A stretch of DNA of 64,000 nucleotides from the NCBI GenBank assembly GCA_031551865.1, contig JAVBMY010000002.1, positions 148,595-212,594 of the forward strand, read 5' to 3'. Both the position numbers and the translations under genes were made by a program. This document shows, one piece after another, positions 1 to 9,232 of this stretch; positions within the stretch are counted from its first letter, which is position 1, and each line of letters begins with the position of its first letter. The DNA comes from Rikenella sp031551865. GTDB taxonomy: Bacteria; Bacteroidota; Bacteroidia; Bacteroidales; Rikenellaceae. The notes beneath the pieces are model-generated. The model had not been told where the DNA came from. It saw only the letters and a list, made by a program, of their open reading frames with translations, and ran no database searches.

Positions 1-1
1 C

Positions 2-673
2 CTCGTGTCGCCCGTGGTTTACGGCTTCGGCAGCGGCAGATCCCAATACGACGCGCTGGCCGCCCGCATCGCGCAAGACACTAAAAGCATGCCCGTCCTG
101 CTGTTCCTGGCCGAGAACTGCAACGCCTATTCGCCGATGAGCACCGCCCAGATGCGCGAACTGGCCGGAATGTTCGACCCCTCGGTGCACAATACCGTCT
201 ATTGGAAGATAGCCGACGAGAACATCGCCACCACCGAGCGGACGCCCCGCATCGGCGACCAGTTCCGTGATTTCTCGATGGCCGACGTGAACGGCAAGAC
301 CATCGCCCTGTCCGAAGTGGCCGGCAAAGACAAATACGTGCTGCTCGATTTCTGGGCGTCGTGGTGCGGCCCCTGCCGCGCCGAAGGGCCCGCCCTCAAG
401 GCCGCCTACGCCAAATACAAGGACAAAGGTTTCGAGATCTTCGGCGTGTCGGTCGACAGCGACGGCGAGGCCTGGCGCCAGGCGATCGCCGACGACGGCT
501 ACACCTGGATCAACGTCAGCGAACTGAAAGGCCGCGCTCGCACCGAGTCCGAACTCTATGGCGTGCAGGGCATCCCGGCTAACTTCCTGATCGGCCCCGA
601 CGGAGCCATTCTGGCTAAGAATCTGCGTGGCAATCAGGTGGCCGCCAAACTGGCCGAGATTTTCGGAGAATAG
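2..673 (+). CDS. TlpA-like thioredoxin-fold protein, 5' end outside window
   Basis: This is the C-terminal part of a secreted thiol-disulfide oxidoreductase. The reading frame is open to the window edge, so the true start lies upstream; the GTG at position 5 is only the first possible start inside the window. The visible part has a short linker and then an AhpC/TSA (TlpA) domain with the redox motif WCGPC at 364-378 and the cis-proline region GIPANFLIGPDG. It is a clear paralogue of the next gene, with the same linker motif (MSTAQMRELAGMFDPS against RVAQMKELTGMFDPS) and almost identical DNA around the CGPC codons. The family works in the periplasm or at the outer membrane on protein thiols; the partner is unknown. 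Confidence 0.85.
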   Translation, partial: LVSPVVYGFGSGRSQYDALAARIAQDTKSMPVLLFLAENCNAYSPMSTAQMRELAGMFDPSVHNTVYWKIADENIATTERTPRIGDQFRDFSMADVNGKTIALSEVAGKDKYVLLDFWASWCGPCRAEGPALKAAYAKYKDKGFEIFGVSVDSDGEAWRQAIADDGYTWINVSELKGRARTESELYGVQGIPANFLIGPDGAILAKNLRGNQVAAKLAEIFGE

Positions 674-748
674 CCTCGAAATCCCCGGAACCCTAAATCT
701 CCTGTTTCTGTCGGCAGGGGGTTAATCCTTAATTATCCATATCCCGCA

Positions 749-2428
749 ATGAAAAAAACGATCTTGCTGTGTGCCGCACTGATCCTCAGCGTCGCCTTCG
801 CAGCTCCCGCCACATTCGCGCAAAAACAGAAAGCCAAGGTCCCCAAACCCTCTAAATCCGCCGCCGCGACCGCCGCCCCGGGATCGAACGGCTACACCAT
901 CGAGGGCAATTACGACTTCTTCCCCGAAGGCACCAAGATCTACCTTAAGGTCTCCGACGGCAGCAAATTCACTAAGATCGACTCCACGCTCATGGGCGCC
1001 GGCCAGAATTTCAGATTCACTGGCAAGGCCGGCGACACGCCGGTCTACGCGGCGCTCGCCAACGAGCAGTTCGACCTGCTGTATTTCGTGCTTGAGAACG
1101 CCGACTACCGCATCGTATGCAGCAACCACGGCACGCCCGAAGTGACGACCACTTCGGCGCAGACCGCCAGCCTCGAACGGTACAAGGCCGAGTCGCGCAA
1201 AGTGCGTAGCGCCGCCGGGGCGCTTGCCCTGGCCGACAGCACGATCCGGCTCAACGGCAACTTCGTGGGGTCGTACGTCTTCGAAAAGGCCAACTACTAC
1301 ATGGATTTCTTCAAACGCCGCGAGTTGCTCGGGTTCTTCCCCGAGTCGTTCAGCACGCCCCAGGTCGAGGCCATTCGCCGCGATGTAGCCGGTAAAGAGG
1401 ATACTATCCGCCGCGCCCAGCAGCCCAAAGTGCGGCCCGAAGGCGGATTCCTGATCCATGGTGAGATCGAGGGAGGCGGTGATGGGCTCGTCTTTATGCG
1501 TCCGATCGAAGGGATACGTATCCCGAATGAGTATGTCGATTTCACCCCGATGAAAGACGGCAAATTCGAATTTGCCGGTAAACTCGACATCCCGGAATAT
1601 TTCTTCTTCATAACGGGAGACTATGGTCCGAGCATCAGCCTGTTTGTCGAGAACAGCGAGATCACTGCCAAACTGCAGAAAGAGACATACGAAGGAAAAG
1701 AGATGACGGTCGTGCATGTCGAAGGGTCTGCCTCTGACGACGAATCCCGCGCCATGTTCAAACAGAAATGGGCTCCCGAAACCGCTTGGAAAGGCCGCGA
1801 GTACGAAGTGATGAAGGAATACATCGCCAAAGACCCGAAGAACCCCGTGGCGCTCTACTTTATGGGCGAATATACCTCGAACCGCTCGCCGCTCCGGGTG
1901 GCACAGATGAAAGAGTTGACAGGGATGTTCGATCCCTCACTGCATTCGACCCGCATGTGGAAAGGTATCCAGGCCAGTATCGCCGAGCTTGAGCGCATTC
2001 CCGACATTGGCGAGAAATTAAAAGACTTCGCTTCGGCCGACACCACGGGCAAGCAAATCTACCTCTCGTCGGTGGTCTACCGCAACAAATACACGCTGCT
2101 CGATTTCTGGGCGTCGTGGTGCGGCCCCTGCCGCGGCCAGAGCCCCCAGCTGGTGGCCGCTTACGAAAAATACCACGCCAAAGGCTTCGAGATTTTCGGC
2201 GTGTCGGTCGACGGTAGCGGCGAGGCCTGGAAAAAAGCCATCGTCGATGATGGCTACACCTGGATCAATGTCAGCGACCTGAAAGGCTGGGAGTGCCCTC
2301 CCCGCGAAATGTACAATGTCCGGGGCGTGCCGACCAACTACCTGATCGGCCCCGACGGCAGGATCGTGGCCCGGAACCTTTCCGGCTGGGAGTTAGAGCT
2401 GAAGCTCAAAGAGTTGTTGGGCGAATAA
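749..2428 (+). CDS. DUF4369/TlpA-family thiol-disulfide oxidoreductase
   Basis: The 559-residue protein starts with a signal peptide (residues 1 to about 25, ending in ATFAQ). A beta-rich DUF4369-like domain covers roughly residues 48-150, followed by a helical linker and a C-terminal thioredoxin domain from about residue 420 with C458-G-P-C461. This order is typical of the large Bacteroidetes family of exported thioredoxin-like proteins found in tandem paralogues. It lies 75 bases after its paralogue on the same strand, so the two are probably one transcript. The likely role is disulfide exchange in the envelope; the actual substrate cannot be read from the sequence. Confidence 0.88.
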   Translation: MKKTILLCAALILSVAFAAPATFAQKQKAKVPKPSKSAAATAAPGSNGYTIEGNYDFFPEGTKIYLKVSDGSKFTKIDSTLMGAGQNFRFTGKAGDTPVYAALANEQFDLLYFVLENADYRIVCSNHGTPEVTTTSAQTASLERYKAESRKVRSAAGALALADSTIRLNGNFVGSYVFEKANYYMDFFKRRELLGFFPESFSTPQVEAIRRDVAGKEDTIRRAQQPKVRPEGGFLIHGEIEGGGDGLVFMRPIEGIRIPNEYVDFTPMKDGKFEFAGKLDIPEYFFFITGDYGPSISLFVENSEITAKLQKETYEGKEMTVVHVEGSASDDESRAMFKQKWAPETAWKGREYEVMKEYIAKDPKNPVALYFMGEYTSNRSPLRVAQMKELTGMFDPSLHSTRMWKGIQASIAELERIPDIGEKLKDFASADTTGKQIYLSSVVYRNKYTLLDFWASWCGPCRGQSPQLVAAYEKYHAKGFEIFGVSVDGSGEAWKKAIVDDGYTWINVSDLKGWECPPREMYNVRGVPTNYLIGPDGRIVARNLSGWELELKLKELLGE

Positions 2429-2566
2429 GGTGGTGTCTCCGGGAGAACTACGCTGGCATTCCGTCCGGTTTCCTTCCGTGGCCCCCGGGTTGTTTGGTAA
2501 CCATCCGTGATCTTATTAGCGGGTGCCGGTTGGCAGATGTAGGCGGCGAGCGTTAGCGAGCTGAAG

Positions 2567-2604
2567 CGCCGGGCTGTGGAAACGCAAGTTTCCACAGCCC
2601 GGCG
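2567..2604. terminator. perfect 17-bp hairpin with GCAA loop
   Basis: The arms at 2567-2583 and 2588-2604 are exactly complementary and enclose the tetraloop GCAA. There is no T run directly after it, so alone it is not a classical terminator. Together with the hairpin immediately downstream it probably ends the thioredoxin transcript, or it is a member of an interspersed repeat. Confidence 0.6.
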
Positions 2605-2605
2605 T

Positions 2606-2628
2606 CGCCGTCCTTAGACGGCGTCTTT
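2606..2628 (+). terminator. intrinsic terminator after the thioredoxin genes
   Basis: A seven-base GC-rich stem (2606-2612 with 2617-2623) around the loop CTTA is followed by TCTTT. It lies one base after the larger hairpin and about 180 bases after the stop codon. Confidence 0.55.
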
Positions 2629-3001
2629 CTCCACGATTGCTCATGCGATGGCCTCCACGCACCGTTGATCCCATTTACGGCCGTTCCTTTGTCGGCGCAA
2701 TGTGGGCATAGCGTGCCTCTCCAGCGCCGTAGGCGCTCGGGGGATGGGGAGGCCCGCTTCTTTTCTCTGTGAAGATTACAGGCGTAAGCCAAACGGCCCC
2801 CGGCGCGGGCCGTTCCCCGGAGCAGGTGCTTCGCCGGGTGCGAGTGTCCCGATGCTTTTCGCTGTGACGCCGCCGGATTCCCCCGGCATCCCGTAAAATC
2901 CGGCTTTTGTTGCCTGCGATGTGCGAAAGCCGCCATTATTTTCCGATATTTGTACATCCCCCTTGGAATGGGGAATTTTCATCTAAAAACGCAGCACCGC
3001 T

Positions 3002-4423
3002 ATGAGCAACCATAAAATGTTCGATGCCAGAGTATATACCGCGCGCCGCCAGGAACTCCGCCGCAAGGTCAAAACCGGCCTGATCCTGATGGTCGGGCAC
3101 GTCGATTCGCCGGTCAATTACGCCTCGAACGCCTACCCGTTCCGCCAGGACAGCAATTTCCTGTACTATTTCGGCATTGCGCAGCCTGCTTACGTGGGTG
3201 TGATCGATATCGACAACGACACCGAATGCCTTTACGCCGATGAACTTACGATGGACGACCTCGTGTGGACGGGCCCGCTGCCCTCGGTGCGCGAATGGGC
3301 CGACCGGGCGGGAGTAAAAGCCATCCACGGCCTGGGAGAGCTCGAAAGCCTGCTGGTCGCTACGAACAAGAAAGGGCGCAAGATCCACTACCTGCCCCCT
3401 TACCGCGCCGAAACGCGCCTGAAGCTGGGCGACCTGCTCGGCATCAAGCCCGGCCGAGTGTCCGAATACTACTCGCGCGAACTGCTGCGTGCCGTGGTCT
3501 CCCAGCGCGAGATCAAGGCCCCCGAAGAGATCGCCCAGCTCGAAGAAGCCGCCTTCACCGGCTACAAGATGCACACCACGGCCATGGGCATGTGCCGCGA
3601 GGGCATCGGTGAGATCGACATCGCCGCCGAGCTCGAACGCATCGCTATGACGGGCGGCGGTCGCACCTCGTTCCAGTCGATCGTGTCGCAGCACGGCGAA
3701 ACGCTCCACAACCACAACTATGGCGGCCGCCTGACCAACGGCAACCTGCTGCTGATCGACGCGGGCGCCGAAACCCCGATGGGCTACGCCAGCGACCACA
3801 CGCGTACTATCCCCGTGAGCGGAAAGTTCACCGGTAAACAGCGCGAGATATACGAGATCGTGCTGGCCGCCAACGCCAAAGCGCAGAAGCTGGCCAAACC
3901 CGGCGTCACCTACCAGAGCATCCACCTCGAAGCGGTCAGGGTGCTGGCCGAAGGGCTGACGGCCCTCGGCCTGATGAAAGGCAATACCGACGAAGCGGTC
4001 GCCAGCGGCGCCGTCGCCCTGTTCATGCCGCACGGGCTGGGGCATCAGATGGGGCTCGACGTGCACGACATGGAAGACCTCGGCGAAAAATACGTGGGCT
4101 ACAACGAAATTACCAAACGCAGCACGCAGTTCGGCCTCGGCTCGCTCCGCATGGGCAAGGAATTGTCGGTGGGCACGGTGGTCACCGTCGAGCCGGGCCT
4201 CTATTTCATCCCGGCGCTGATCGAAAAGTGGGAACGCGAACAGATCGGCAAACCGTTCATCAACTTCCCGAAACTCCGCACTTATTTCGAATTCGGCGGC
4301 ATTCGCATCGAGGACGACATCCTCGTGACCGCCAACGGCAACCGCCTGGTCAGCCCGCGTCATCGCCCGCCTGTGACGGTCGACGAGGTCGAAGCGTTCA
4401 TGGCCAAAGCGCAAGGCAAATAG
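3002..4423 (+). CDS. pepP: aminopeptidase P (Xaa-Pro aminopeptidase, M24B)
   Basis: The 473-residue protein removes N-terminal residues that precede proline. An N-terminal creatinase/aminopeptidase-P-like domain (about 1-170) precedes the pita-bread M24 metallopeptidase domain. All five expected dimetal ligands can be placed: D253 (LLIDAG), D265 (SDHTRT), H348 (PHGLGH), E397 (TVEPGLYF) and E437 (GGIRIED). The stretch between the last two is longer than in the E. coli enzyme, as in many long aminopeptidase P proteins. The stop is three bases before the HAD gene start, so the two are an operon. No signal peptide is present, so the enzyme is cytoplasmic. Confidence 0.93.
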   Translation: MSNHKMFDARVYTARRQELRRKVKTGLILMVGHVDSPVNYASNAYPFRQDSNFLYYFGIAQPAYVGVIDIDNDTECLYADELTMDDLVWTGPLPSVREWADRAGVKAIHGLGELESLLVATNKKGRKIHYLPPYRAETRLKLGDLLGIKPGRVSEYYSRELLRAVVSQREIKAPEEIAQLEEAAFTGYKMHTTAMGMCREGIGEIDIAAELERIAMTGGGRTSFQSIVSQHGETLHNHNYGGRLTNGNLLLIDAGAETPMGYASDHTRTIPVSGKFTGKQREIYEIVLAANAKAQKLAKPGVTYQSIHLEAVRVLAEGLTALGLMKGNTDEAVASGAVALFMPHGLGHQMGLDVHDMEDLGEKYVGYNEITKRSTQFGLGSLRMGKELSVGTVVTVEPGLYFIPALIEKWEREQIGKPFINFPKLRTYFEFGGIRIEDDILVTANGNRLVSPRHRPPVTVDEVEAFMAKAQGK

Positions 4424-4426
4424 GCG

Positions 4427-5034
4427 ATGGCCATCGACACCATTGTTTTCGACTTCGGCGGCGTGCTGGTCGACTGGGACCCGCGCTACCTATACCGTAA
4501 AGTCTTTGCCGACCGGGCGCAGATGGAATGGTTTCTCGGCAACGTCTGCACCGGCGCATGGAACGCCGAACAGGACCGCGGCCGCCCCTTTGCCGAAGCC
4601 ATCGCCCTGCTGACCGAACAATATCCCGAACAGGCGCCGCTGATTGCCATGTTCTTCGACCGCTGGGAAGAGATGCTGGCGGCGAGGTCCCCGGCGCGCC
4701 CGACCTGCTACGCGAGCTGAAAACACAATACCCGGTCTACGGCCTGACGAACTGGTCGGCCGAAACGTTTCCGATCGCCCGCCGGAGATTCGACTTCCTC
4801 GGGTTGTTCGACGGCATCGTCGTGTCGGGCGAAGAAAAAATGATCAAACCCGACGAGCGCCTCTACCGCGTGCTGATCGACCGCTACGGCTTTGTGCCTT
4901 CTGGAAGCGTCTTTATCGACGACAGCCCCGCGAACATCGAGGCGGCCCGCCAACTGGGCTTTCGGACCGTGCATTTCCGCGATGCCGGCGACACCCGCCG
5001 GCAACTTGTGGCGATGGGAGTTATACAGGACTAA
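4427..5034 (+). pseudogene. HAD-IA phosphatase broken by a one-base frameshift
   Basis: Two overlapping frames make one HAD hydrolase of about 202 residues. The first frame (4427 to about 4680) has motif I, VFDFGGVLVDWDP. The second (from about 4681) has motif II GLTNWS, the motif III lysine in MIKPDERLY and motif IV VFIDDSPANIEAA. The frames join at 4678-4682, where CTGGCGGCGAG would read through as CTGGGCGGCGAG; one G appears to be missing. The sequence on both sides is well conserved, so the loss is recent or is a sequencing error. The family (YihX-like) dephosphorylates sugar phosphates and other small phosphoesters. The start is three bases after the pepP stop. Confidence 0.85.
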
Positions 5035-5353
5035 AACGATTCCGCCCAAAAGAGCTTATCCGCAAAAATACCTGTGTTTTAGCTTTTGTTTTCGAGAGGT
5101 ATTTTTGCATTTACCCGGGTCGCGCGGGCGATCCCGGCAGTCCGCCGCCGCCCCACGCGGCGGGCTGTAACACTCGCCCGGGGCTCGTTTACGCCCTCCG
5201 CCGACGACGGACAGAAGGGGTGTTGTTATTGCGGATAAGCATTAAAAAAATTGCCCAGCGGGCCCGTCGGCCTTTGGTCGAGGAGTGGCACGGGGCCGGC
5301 GATCAACTATTATAGACAATAAATTTTAACTACATAAACAACACCGATACCGC
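5035..5353 (+). promoter_or_regulatory. spacer with inverted repeat and candidate GH101 promoter
   Basis: This 319-base spacer holds a perfect 12-bp inverted repeat, 5062-5073 with 5097-5108, separated by 23 bases. Its right arm ends in TATTTTTGC at 5100-5108, an exact match to the Bacteroidetes -7 box (TAnnTTTGC). Because the arms are inverted, the left arm presents the same box on the minus strand. The plus-strand box would give the GH101 gene a leader of about 240 bases. The -33 element is weak. The rest is GC-rich with no gene seen. Confidence 0.5.
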
Positions 5354-8300
5354 ATGAAATTACCGATCCCGCGCCTGGCGGCCACCCTGATTCTCGCCGC
5401 AGGCATCGTTACGCATACCGCCGGAACCCCGGCCTATGCCGCTACGGCCAAACAGCCTGTCGCCAAACCCGCTTCCCTGGCCCAAGGCCATGGCTGGAAA
5501 CTCATCCAGAATCCGCCGAAGGCTCCCGCACCCCAACCTGCCAATGCCCAGCCGCAGCGCCAGCGCCCCCAGATGCCCGTGTCGGGCACGCTGACCATGG
5601 CCGCCTCGGGCGACACCGTGCGCCTCTGGACGGCAGGCGACATGATCGCCCTCGACACTACGGCCGTCCCGGCACGCGACGTGATCGTCGAATTCACCGC
5701 CGTGCCCCAGAACGACCTGGCCCGCATCGGCGCCGTGGTGCGTTACAGCTCGCCTGACAACTGGCTCTACGTGGGTTGCGACGTGACGACCGATAACCTC
5801 GGCTACGCCAAGTGGTTTGTCGAAACGCCCCGAGGCCGCAAAGAGGTGGCCTCCGACATTGCCAAACTCTACAAAGGCTGGGCGCGCCGCATCCGTATCG
5901 AATGCGAAGGCGAGACGGTTACCATCCGTGTCGATGGCGAGCGTGTGGCGTTGTTTGCGATTCCCGCGTTCGGCACCGGCATGCCGGAAGGGCAGAGCGG
6001 CCTGCGTGTCAAAGACGGCGGCGACGTCAGGGTGTACAATATTTCGATCAGGCCCTTAAAAGACCCTGCCCCGAAAAACCTCGGCGGACGTAGCAAACCG
6101 CAAACTATCGCTTCGGGCGCGCTCAAAGTCGAACTCTATGGAGGCATGCCCGTGCCCGTGCGCTACACCTACCATGGCGTGAGCGTGGCCGGAGCTCCCG
6201 CCGCCCCGCGCTACCTGCTGCTCAACGGCGAACGCACCGCTTTCACTTCGAAATCGGTTAAGGCTACTCCCGCCTCGATCACCTACCAGATCAACATTCC
6301 CGACCGCCACATCACCCTCGGCGTGGAATGCAGCGTGCAGGACAACGTGTTCACCACCGAAGTGACCTCGGTCGGCGAGTTCAGTTCACTCCAGGACGAC
6401 AACCTGCGGACCATCGCCCTGCCCGGCGCCGAAGCGCTCGTCACCATGCCCGCCACCGACCCGCAGGGCGCACTCAGCGTGTCGATGGGCGACGGCTGGG
6501 ATGCTTATTTCAAGCTCCCCGCGATGAAACAGGACACCGCCGCGCGCACCGGTGCCGTCGTGATCCTCAACAACGACAAGCTGGCCGTCACGCTCGACAA
6601 CAACTCGCTCTACGAGAGCCGCCAGTTCCTGTTCCGCAACGACAGCGTGGGGCGTAAAACCTACATCGGCTCGAACGAGTTCATCTGGCGCGACATCGCC
6701 GGCCAGACCACCGAACGGCCCGTGCAGAAAGTGATCTTCGCCCAAGACCTCAACGGCGACAACCAAATCACCTGGCAGGACGGCGCCGTGGCCCTGGCCC
6801 GGATCTATCCGGTGCCCTACGGCAGCGACGATGTGCGCAACTCGAACATCACCATCACGATGAACTTTGCCAGCGAGGGCCAATTCCCCTTCCTGCGCCA
6901 GCTCGATAACATCAAAAAGATATACTACCTGACCGACGGGTTCGGCCAGATGCTTGAACTCAAGGGTTACCAGTCCGAAGGCCACGATAGCGGCCACCCC
7001 GACTACGCCGGGCACTACAACAACCGCGCCGGGGGCCTGAAAGACCTGCAAACCCTCGTGACCGAGGCCCGCAAGTACAACGCCCTGATCGGTGTGCACA
7101 TCAACCAGAGCGAATCGTACCCCGAGGCGCACGCCTTCAACGACTCGATCGTCACCCGGCTACCCGGCTGGGCGTGGCTCGACCGCTCGTACCTTATTAA
7201 TAAGGAAGCCGACTACATCTACGGCTCGTTCGCACGCCGCCTCGACGCCCTGAAAAAAGACCTTCCGGGGCTCGCTTTCATCTACCTCGACACCTACCGC
7301 GAACACCGCGCGCTGGCCTACCGCACCGCCCAAATGTTCAACGAGCGCGGTTGGAGCATGTGGACCGAAGACCCCGGCGTGGTGGCCCGCTACGGCACCT
7401 GGATCCATTACTATCCCGATTCGAAGAGCCGTATCGCCCGCTTCGTGCACCACACCCGGCGCGATGCTTTCGCCATCGATTCATTGTTCCCCGGCAGCGG
7501 TTACGACCGTAGCGCTTCGATCGGCTTCATGGGCTGGCAGAGCGGCCGCGACATGAACCTCGTGGTTCGCAATTTCTACACGAAGCAGTTGCCCTACCGC
7601 TACCTGATGCATTTCCAGCCGCTCTACGCCGACCCCAACGAAGTCCGCTTCGAGGGCGGTATCACCACCCGTTTCAAAGACGGCGCGGGCTCGATGTCGC
7701 GCGGCGACGTAGATCTGATGCGCGGCACCACGGTGTTCATCCCCTGGAGCCCCGTCGACGAGCACAAGATTTTCCACTACAACCCCGAGGGCGGCGAAAC
7801 CACCTGGACCCTGCCGGGTTCGTGGCGTAGCGAAGAATATGTCACTATCTTCAGTTTGAACAGCGTCGGCCGCGAAGAAGCGGGCCGACTGCCCGTGCGC
7901 GACGGCAAGGTGACGATCGCGGCTGCGAAAGACGTCCCCTACGTATTGTATAAGGGCTCTTCTGAAAAGCCCGACGACTTGCTCGAACCCGACTGGAGCT
8001 ACGGCTCGCCCGTGAAGGACATGGGCTTCGACAGTCGTTCGTACGACTACTGGCAGCCCACGGGCGACCGCGAGGGTGTGAGCTACGAAGTCACCTCGTA
8101 CGGCCAGTCGGTGCTTCGGCTCTCGGGCGCGAAAGCCTGCGGGGTAGAGCAGATCATCAAGGGATTAACGCCCGGCAAAGCCTACAACCTGACCGCCTGG
8201 GTGCAGATCGAAGGTACCCGCGAGGCGATTCTCGCCGTTCAAGGCACTTCGTCTGCGGAATCGCAAAAACAAACCACTTCGATCGCCGAAACCAAGATCT

Positions 8301-8980
8301 TCACCTATGTAGAGAATACCGACAAGCGCCGCACGCGCTACCAGCGCCTGAGCCTCGACTTCACGGCGGGCCCGTCCGGGCAAGTTACCGTGTCTCTGTC
8401 GGCTGCCGCGGGTGACGAAAGCACTTTCGTTGAGTTCGATGACGTGCGCATCGTCGAGCTGGCCCAGTTGACCCGCAAAGACGGTTACATCTATTGGCAG
8501 GACTTCGAGCGCGTGCCTTTCGGCTGGGGCCCCTTCATGCTCACCCGTCCGTCGAGCTGCACGACCCACCTGAGCGAGCGCCACGACCCCTACACCGCCG
8601 GCGACGTGATCAACGGCAACTGGTCGTTCAAGACCTTCAGCGAAGGCCGCGGCGAGATTATCCGCACTATGCCCTCGTTGCTGAGCTTCCCGCGGGCCCA
8701 GGGCGGCGCCATGTATCGCATCGAGTTCGAATACAGCACCACCGCCGACGGCGTGTACCGTGCCGTGGTCAGTTCCCCCTCGACGGGCCGCACGCTGGTC
8801 AGCAAACCGCTGAACGGGCGGGGCAGGGCAGTGCTCGAATTCTCGCCCGATGCCGATGACTACTACCTCTCGATCGGCAAGTACGGCGACGGGATCCTCG
8901 TGATCGACGATTTCGGGGTGAAGAAATTCGTCTTGACCGCCGACCCCACGACTTCCAAAGTAACCGAAAACCGCTGGTAA
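5354..8980 (+). CDS. GH101 endo-alpha-N-acetylgalactosaminidase, secreted
   Basis: The 1208-residue enzyme is predicted to release the core-1 disaccharide Gal-beta-1,3-GalNAc from serine or threonine of mucin glycoproteins. A signal peptide (about 1-29) is followed by a laminin-G/DUF1080-like beta-sandwich (about 65-235), a mutarotase-like sandwich, and the GH101 catalytic barrel starting near KKIYYLTDGFGQ. Family hallmarks are KGYQSEGHDSGHPDY, ALIGVHINQSESYPEA and FIYLDTYREHRA. By comparison with characterised GH101 enzymes, D646 is the likely nucleophile and E672 (MWTEDPG) the likely acid/base. The C-terminal third has galactose-binding-like modules. No SusC/SusD pair, regulator or sulfatase is adjacent, so this is a stand-alone mucin-degrading gene. 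The catalytic assignments are inferred. Confidence 0.88.
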   Translation: MKLPIPRLAATLILAAGIVTHTAGTPAYAATAKQPVAKPASLAQGHGWKLIQNPPKAPAPQPANAQPQRQRPQMPVSGTLTMAASGDTVRLWTAGDMIALDTTAVPARDVIVEFTAVPQNDLARIGAVVRYSSPDNWLYVGCDVTTDNLGYAKWFVETPRGRKEVASDIAKLYKGWARRIRIECEGETVTIRVDGERVALFAIPAFGTGMPEGQSGLRVKDGGDVRVYNISIRPLKDPAPKNLGGRSKPQTIASGALKVELYGGMPVPVRYTYHGVSVAGAPAAPRYLLLNGERTAFTSKSVKATPASITYQINIPDRHITLGVECSVQDNVFTTEVTSVGEFSSLQDDNLRTIALPGAEALVTMPATDPQGALSVSMGDGWDAYFKLPAMKQDTAARTGAVVILNNDKLAVTLDNNSLYESRQFLFRNDSVGRKTYIGSNEFIWRDIAGQTTERPVQKVIFAQDLNGDNQITWQDGAVALARIYPVPYGSDDVRNSNITITMNFASEGQFPFLRQLDNIKKIYYLTDGFGQMLELKGYQSEGHDSGHPDYAGHYNNRAGGLKDLQTLVTEARKYNALIGVHINQSESYPEAHAFNDSIVTRLPGWAWLDRSYLINKEADYIYGSFARRLDALKKDLPGLAFIYLDTYREHRALAYRTAQMFNERGWSMWTEDPGVVARYGTWIHYYPDSKSRIARFVHHTRRDAFAIDSLFPGSGYDRSASIGFMGWQSGRDMNLVVRNFYTKQLPYRYLMHFQPLYADPNEVRFEGGITTRFKDGAGSMSRGDVDLMRGTTVFIPWSPVDEHKIFHYNPEGGETTWTLPGSWRSEEYVTIFSLNSVGREEAGRLPVRDGKVTIAAAKDVPYVLYKGSSEKPDDLLEPDWSYGSPVKDMGFDSRSYDYWQPTGDREGVSYEVTSYGQSVLRLSGAKACGVEQIIKGLTPGKAYNLTAWVQIEGTREAILAVQGTSSAESQKQTTSIAETKIFTYVENTDKRRTRYQRLSLDFTAGPSGQVTVSLSAAAGDESTFVEFDDVRIVELAQLTRKDGYIYWQDFERVPFGWGPFMLTRPSSCTTHLSERHDPYTAGDVINGNWSFKTFSEGRGEIIRTMPSLLSFPRAQGGAMYRIEFEYSTTADGVYRAVVSSPSTGRTLVSKPLNGRGRAVLEFSPDADDYYLSIGKYGDGILVIDDFGVKKFVLTADPTTSKVTENRW

Positions 8981-9015
8981 CTCTTCGGTATTGCCATTGC
9001 GGTGAGTACCCGTGC

Positions 9016-9023
9016 TATTTTTG
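9016..9023 (+). promoter_or_regulatory. candidate tatD promoter -7 box
   Basis: TATTTTTG matches TAnnTTTG exactly. It lies about 210 bases before the tatD start and directly before the palindromic repeat at 9025, so that repeat would be transcribed in the leader. The -33 element is weak (ATTG at 8996-8999 or 8990-8993, at non-ideal spacing). Confidence 0.4.
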
Positions 9024-9024
9024 C

Positions 9025-9109
9025 GTCATTGCGAGCTTCGTGAGAAGCGAAGCGATCCTCCTTGTGAATAGGGAGGATTGCCACGCCGCTTACAGCGGCT
9101 CGCAATGAC
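9025..9109. repeat. interspersed palindrome, GTCATTGCGAG family
   Basis: GTCATTGCGAG at 9025 and CTCGCAATGAC ending at 9109 are exact inverse copies about 60 bases apart, and the interior contains more short complementary blocks. The same word occurs at 16285, 16330, 43550, 46527 and 60917. It is non-coding and probably a REP-like or miniature mobile palindrome. Confidence 0.75.
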
Positions 9110-9232
9110 GGGGTCAAAGACCCTTTTAACGCCAGTAGCGGGCGGAAACTTTATCCGATTCAAGGGCCGAATTGTCGTCATGCGTGAATACACTTGGCCA
9201 TGACGATTACAAAAGAGAAGATTAAACTGCCT

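Larger units (their letters stand above)
2429..3001. other. 573-base non-coding spacer with two hairpins
   Basis: I see no credible gene here. Open frames on the minus strand (for example 2553-2957) are arginine- and proline-rich and look like chance frames in GC-rich DNA. The 5' half holds the two hairpins at 2567-2604 and 2606-2623. The 3' half is GC-rich and weakly palindromic around 2800-2830. A GATATTTG at 2941-2948 is one base from the Bacteroidetes -7 consensus and could start the aminopeptidase transcript. Confidence 0.5.

Noticed and set aside
2553..2957. 134-codon minus-strand open frame in the first large spacer
   Set aside because: Low-complexity arginine/proline composition, overlaps two hairpins, no start context or homologous motif.
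9194..9232. Upstream in-frame start for tatD
   Set aside because: The family normally begins with the metal-binding FIDTHSH strand a few residues from the start; the 13 extra residues are not typical.
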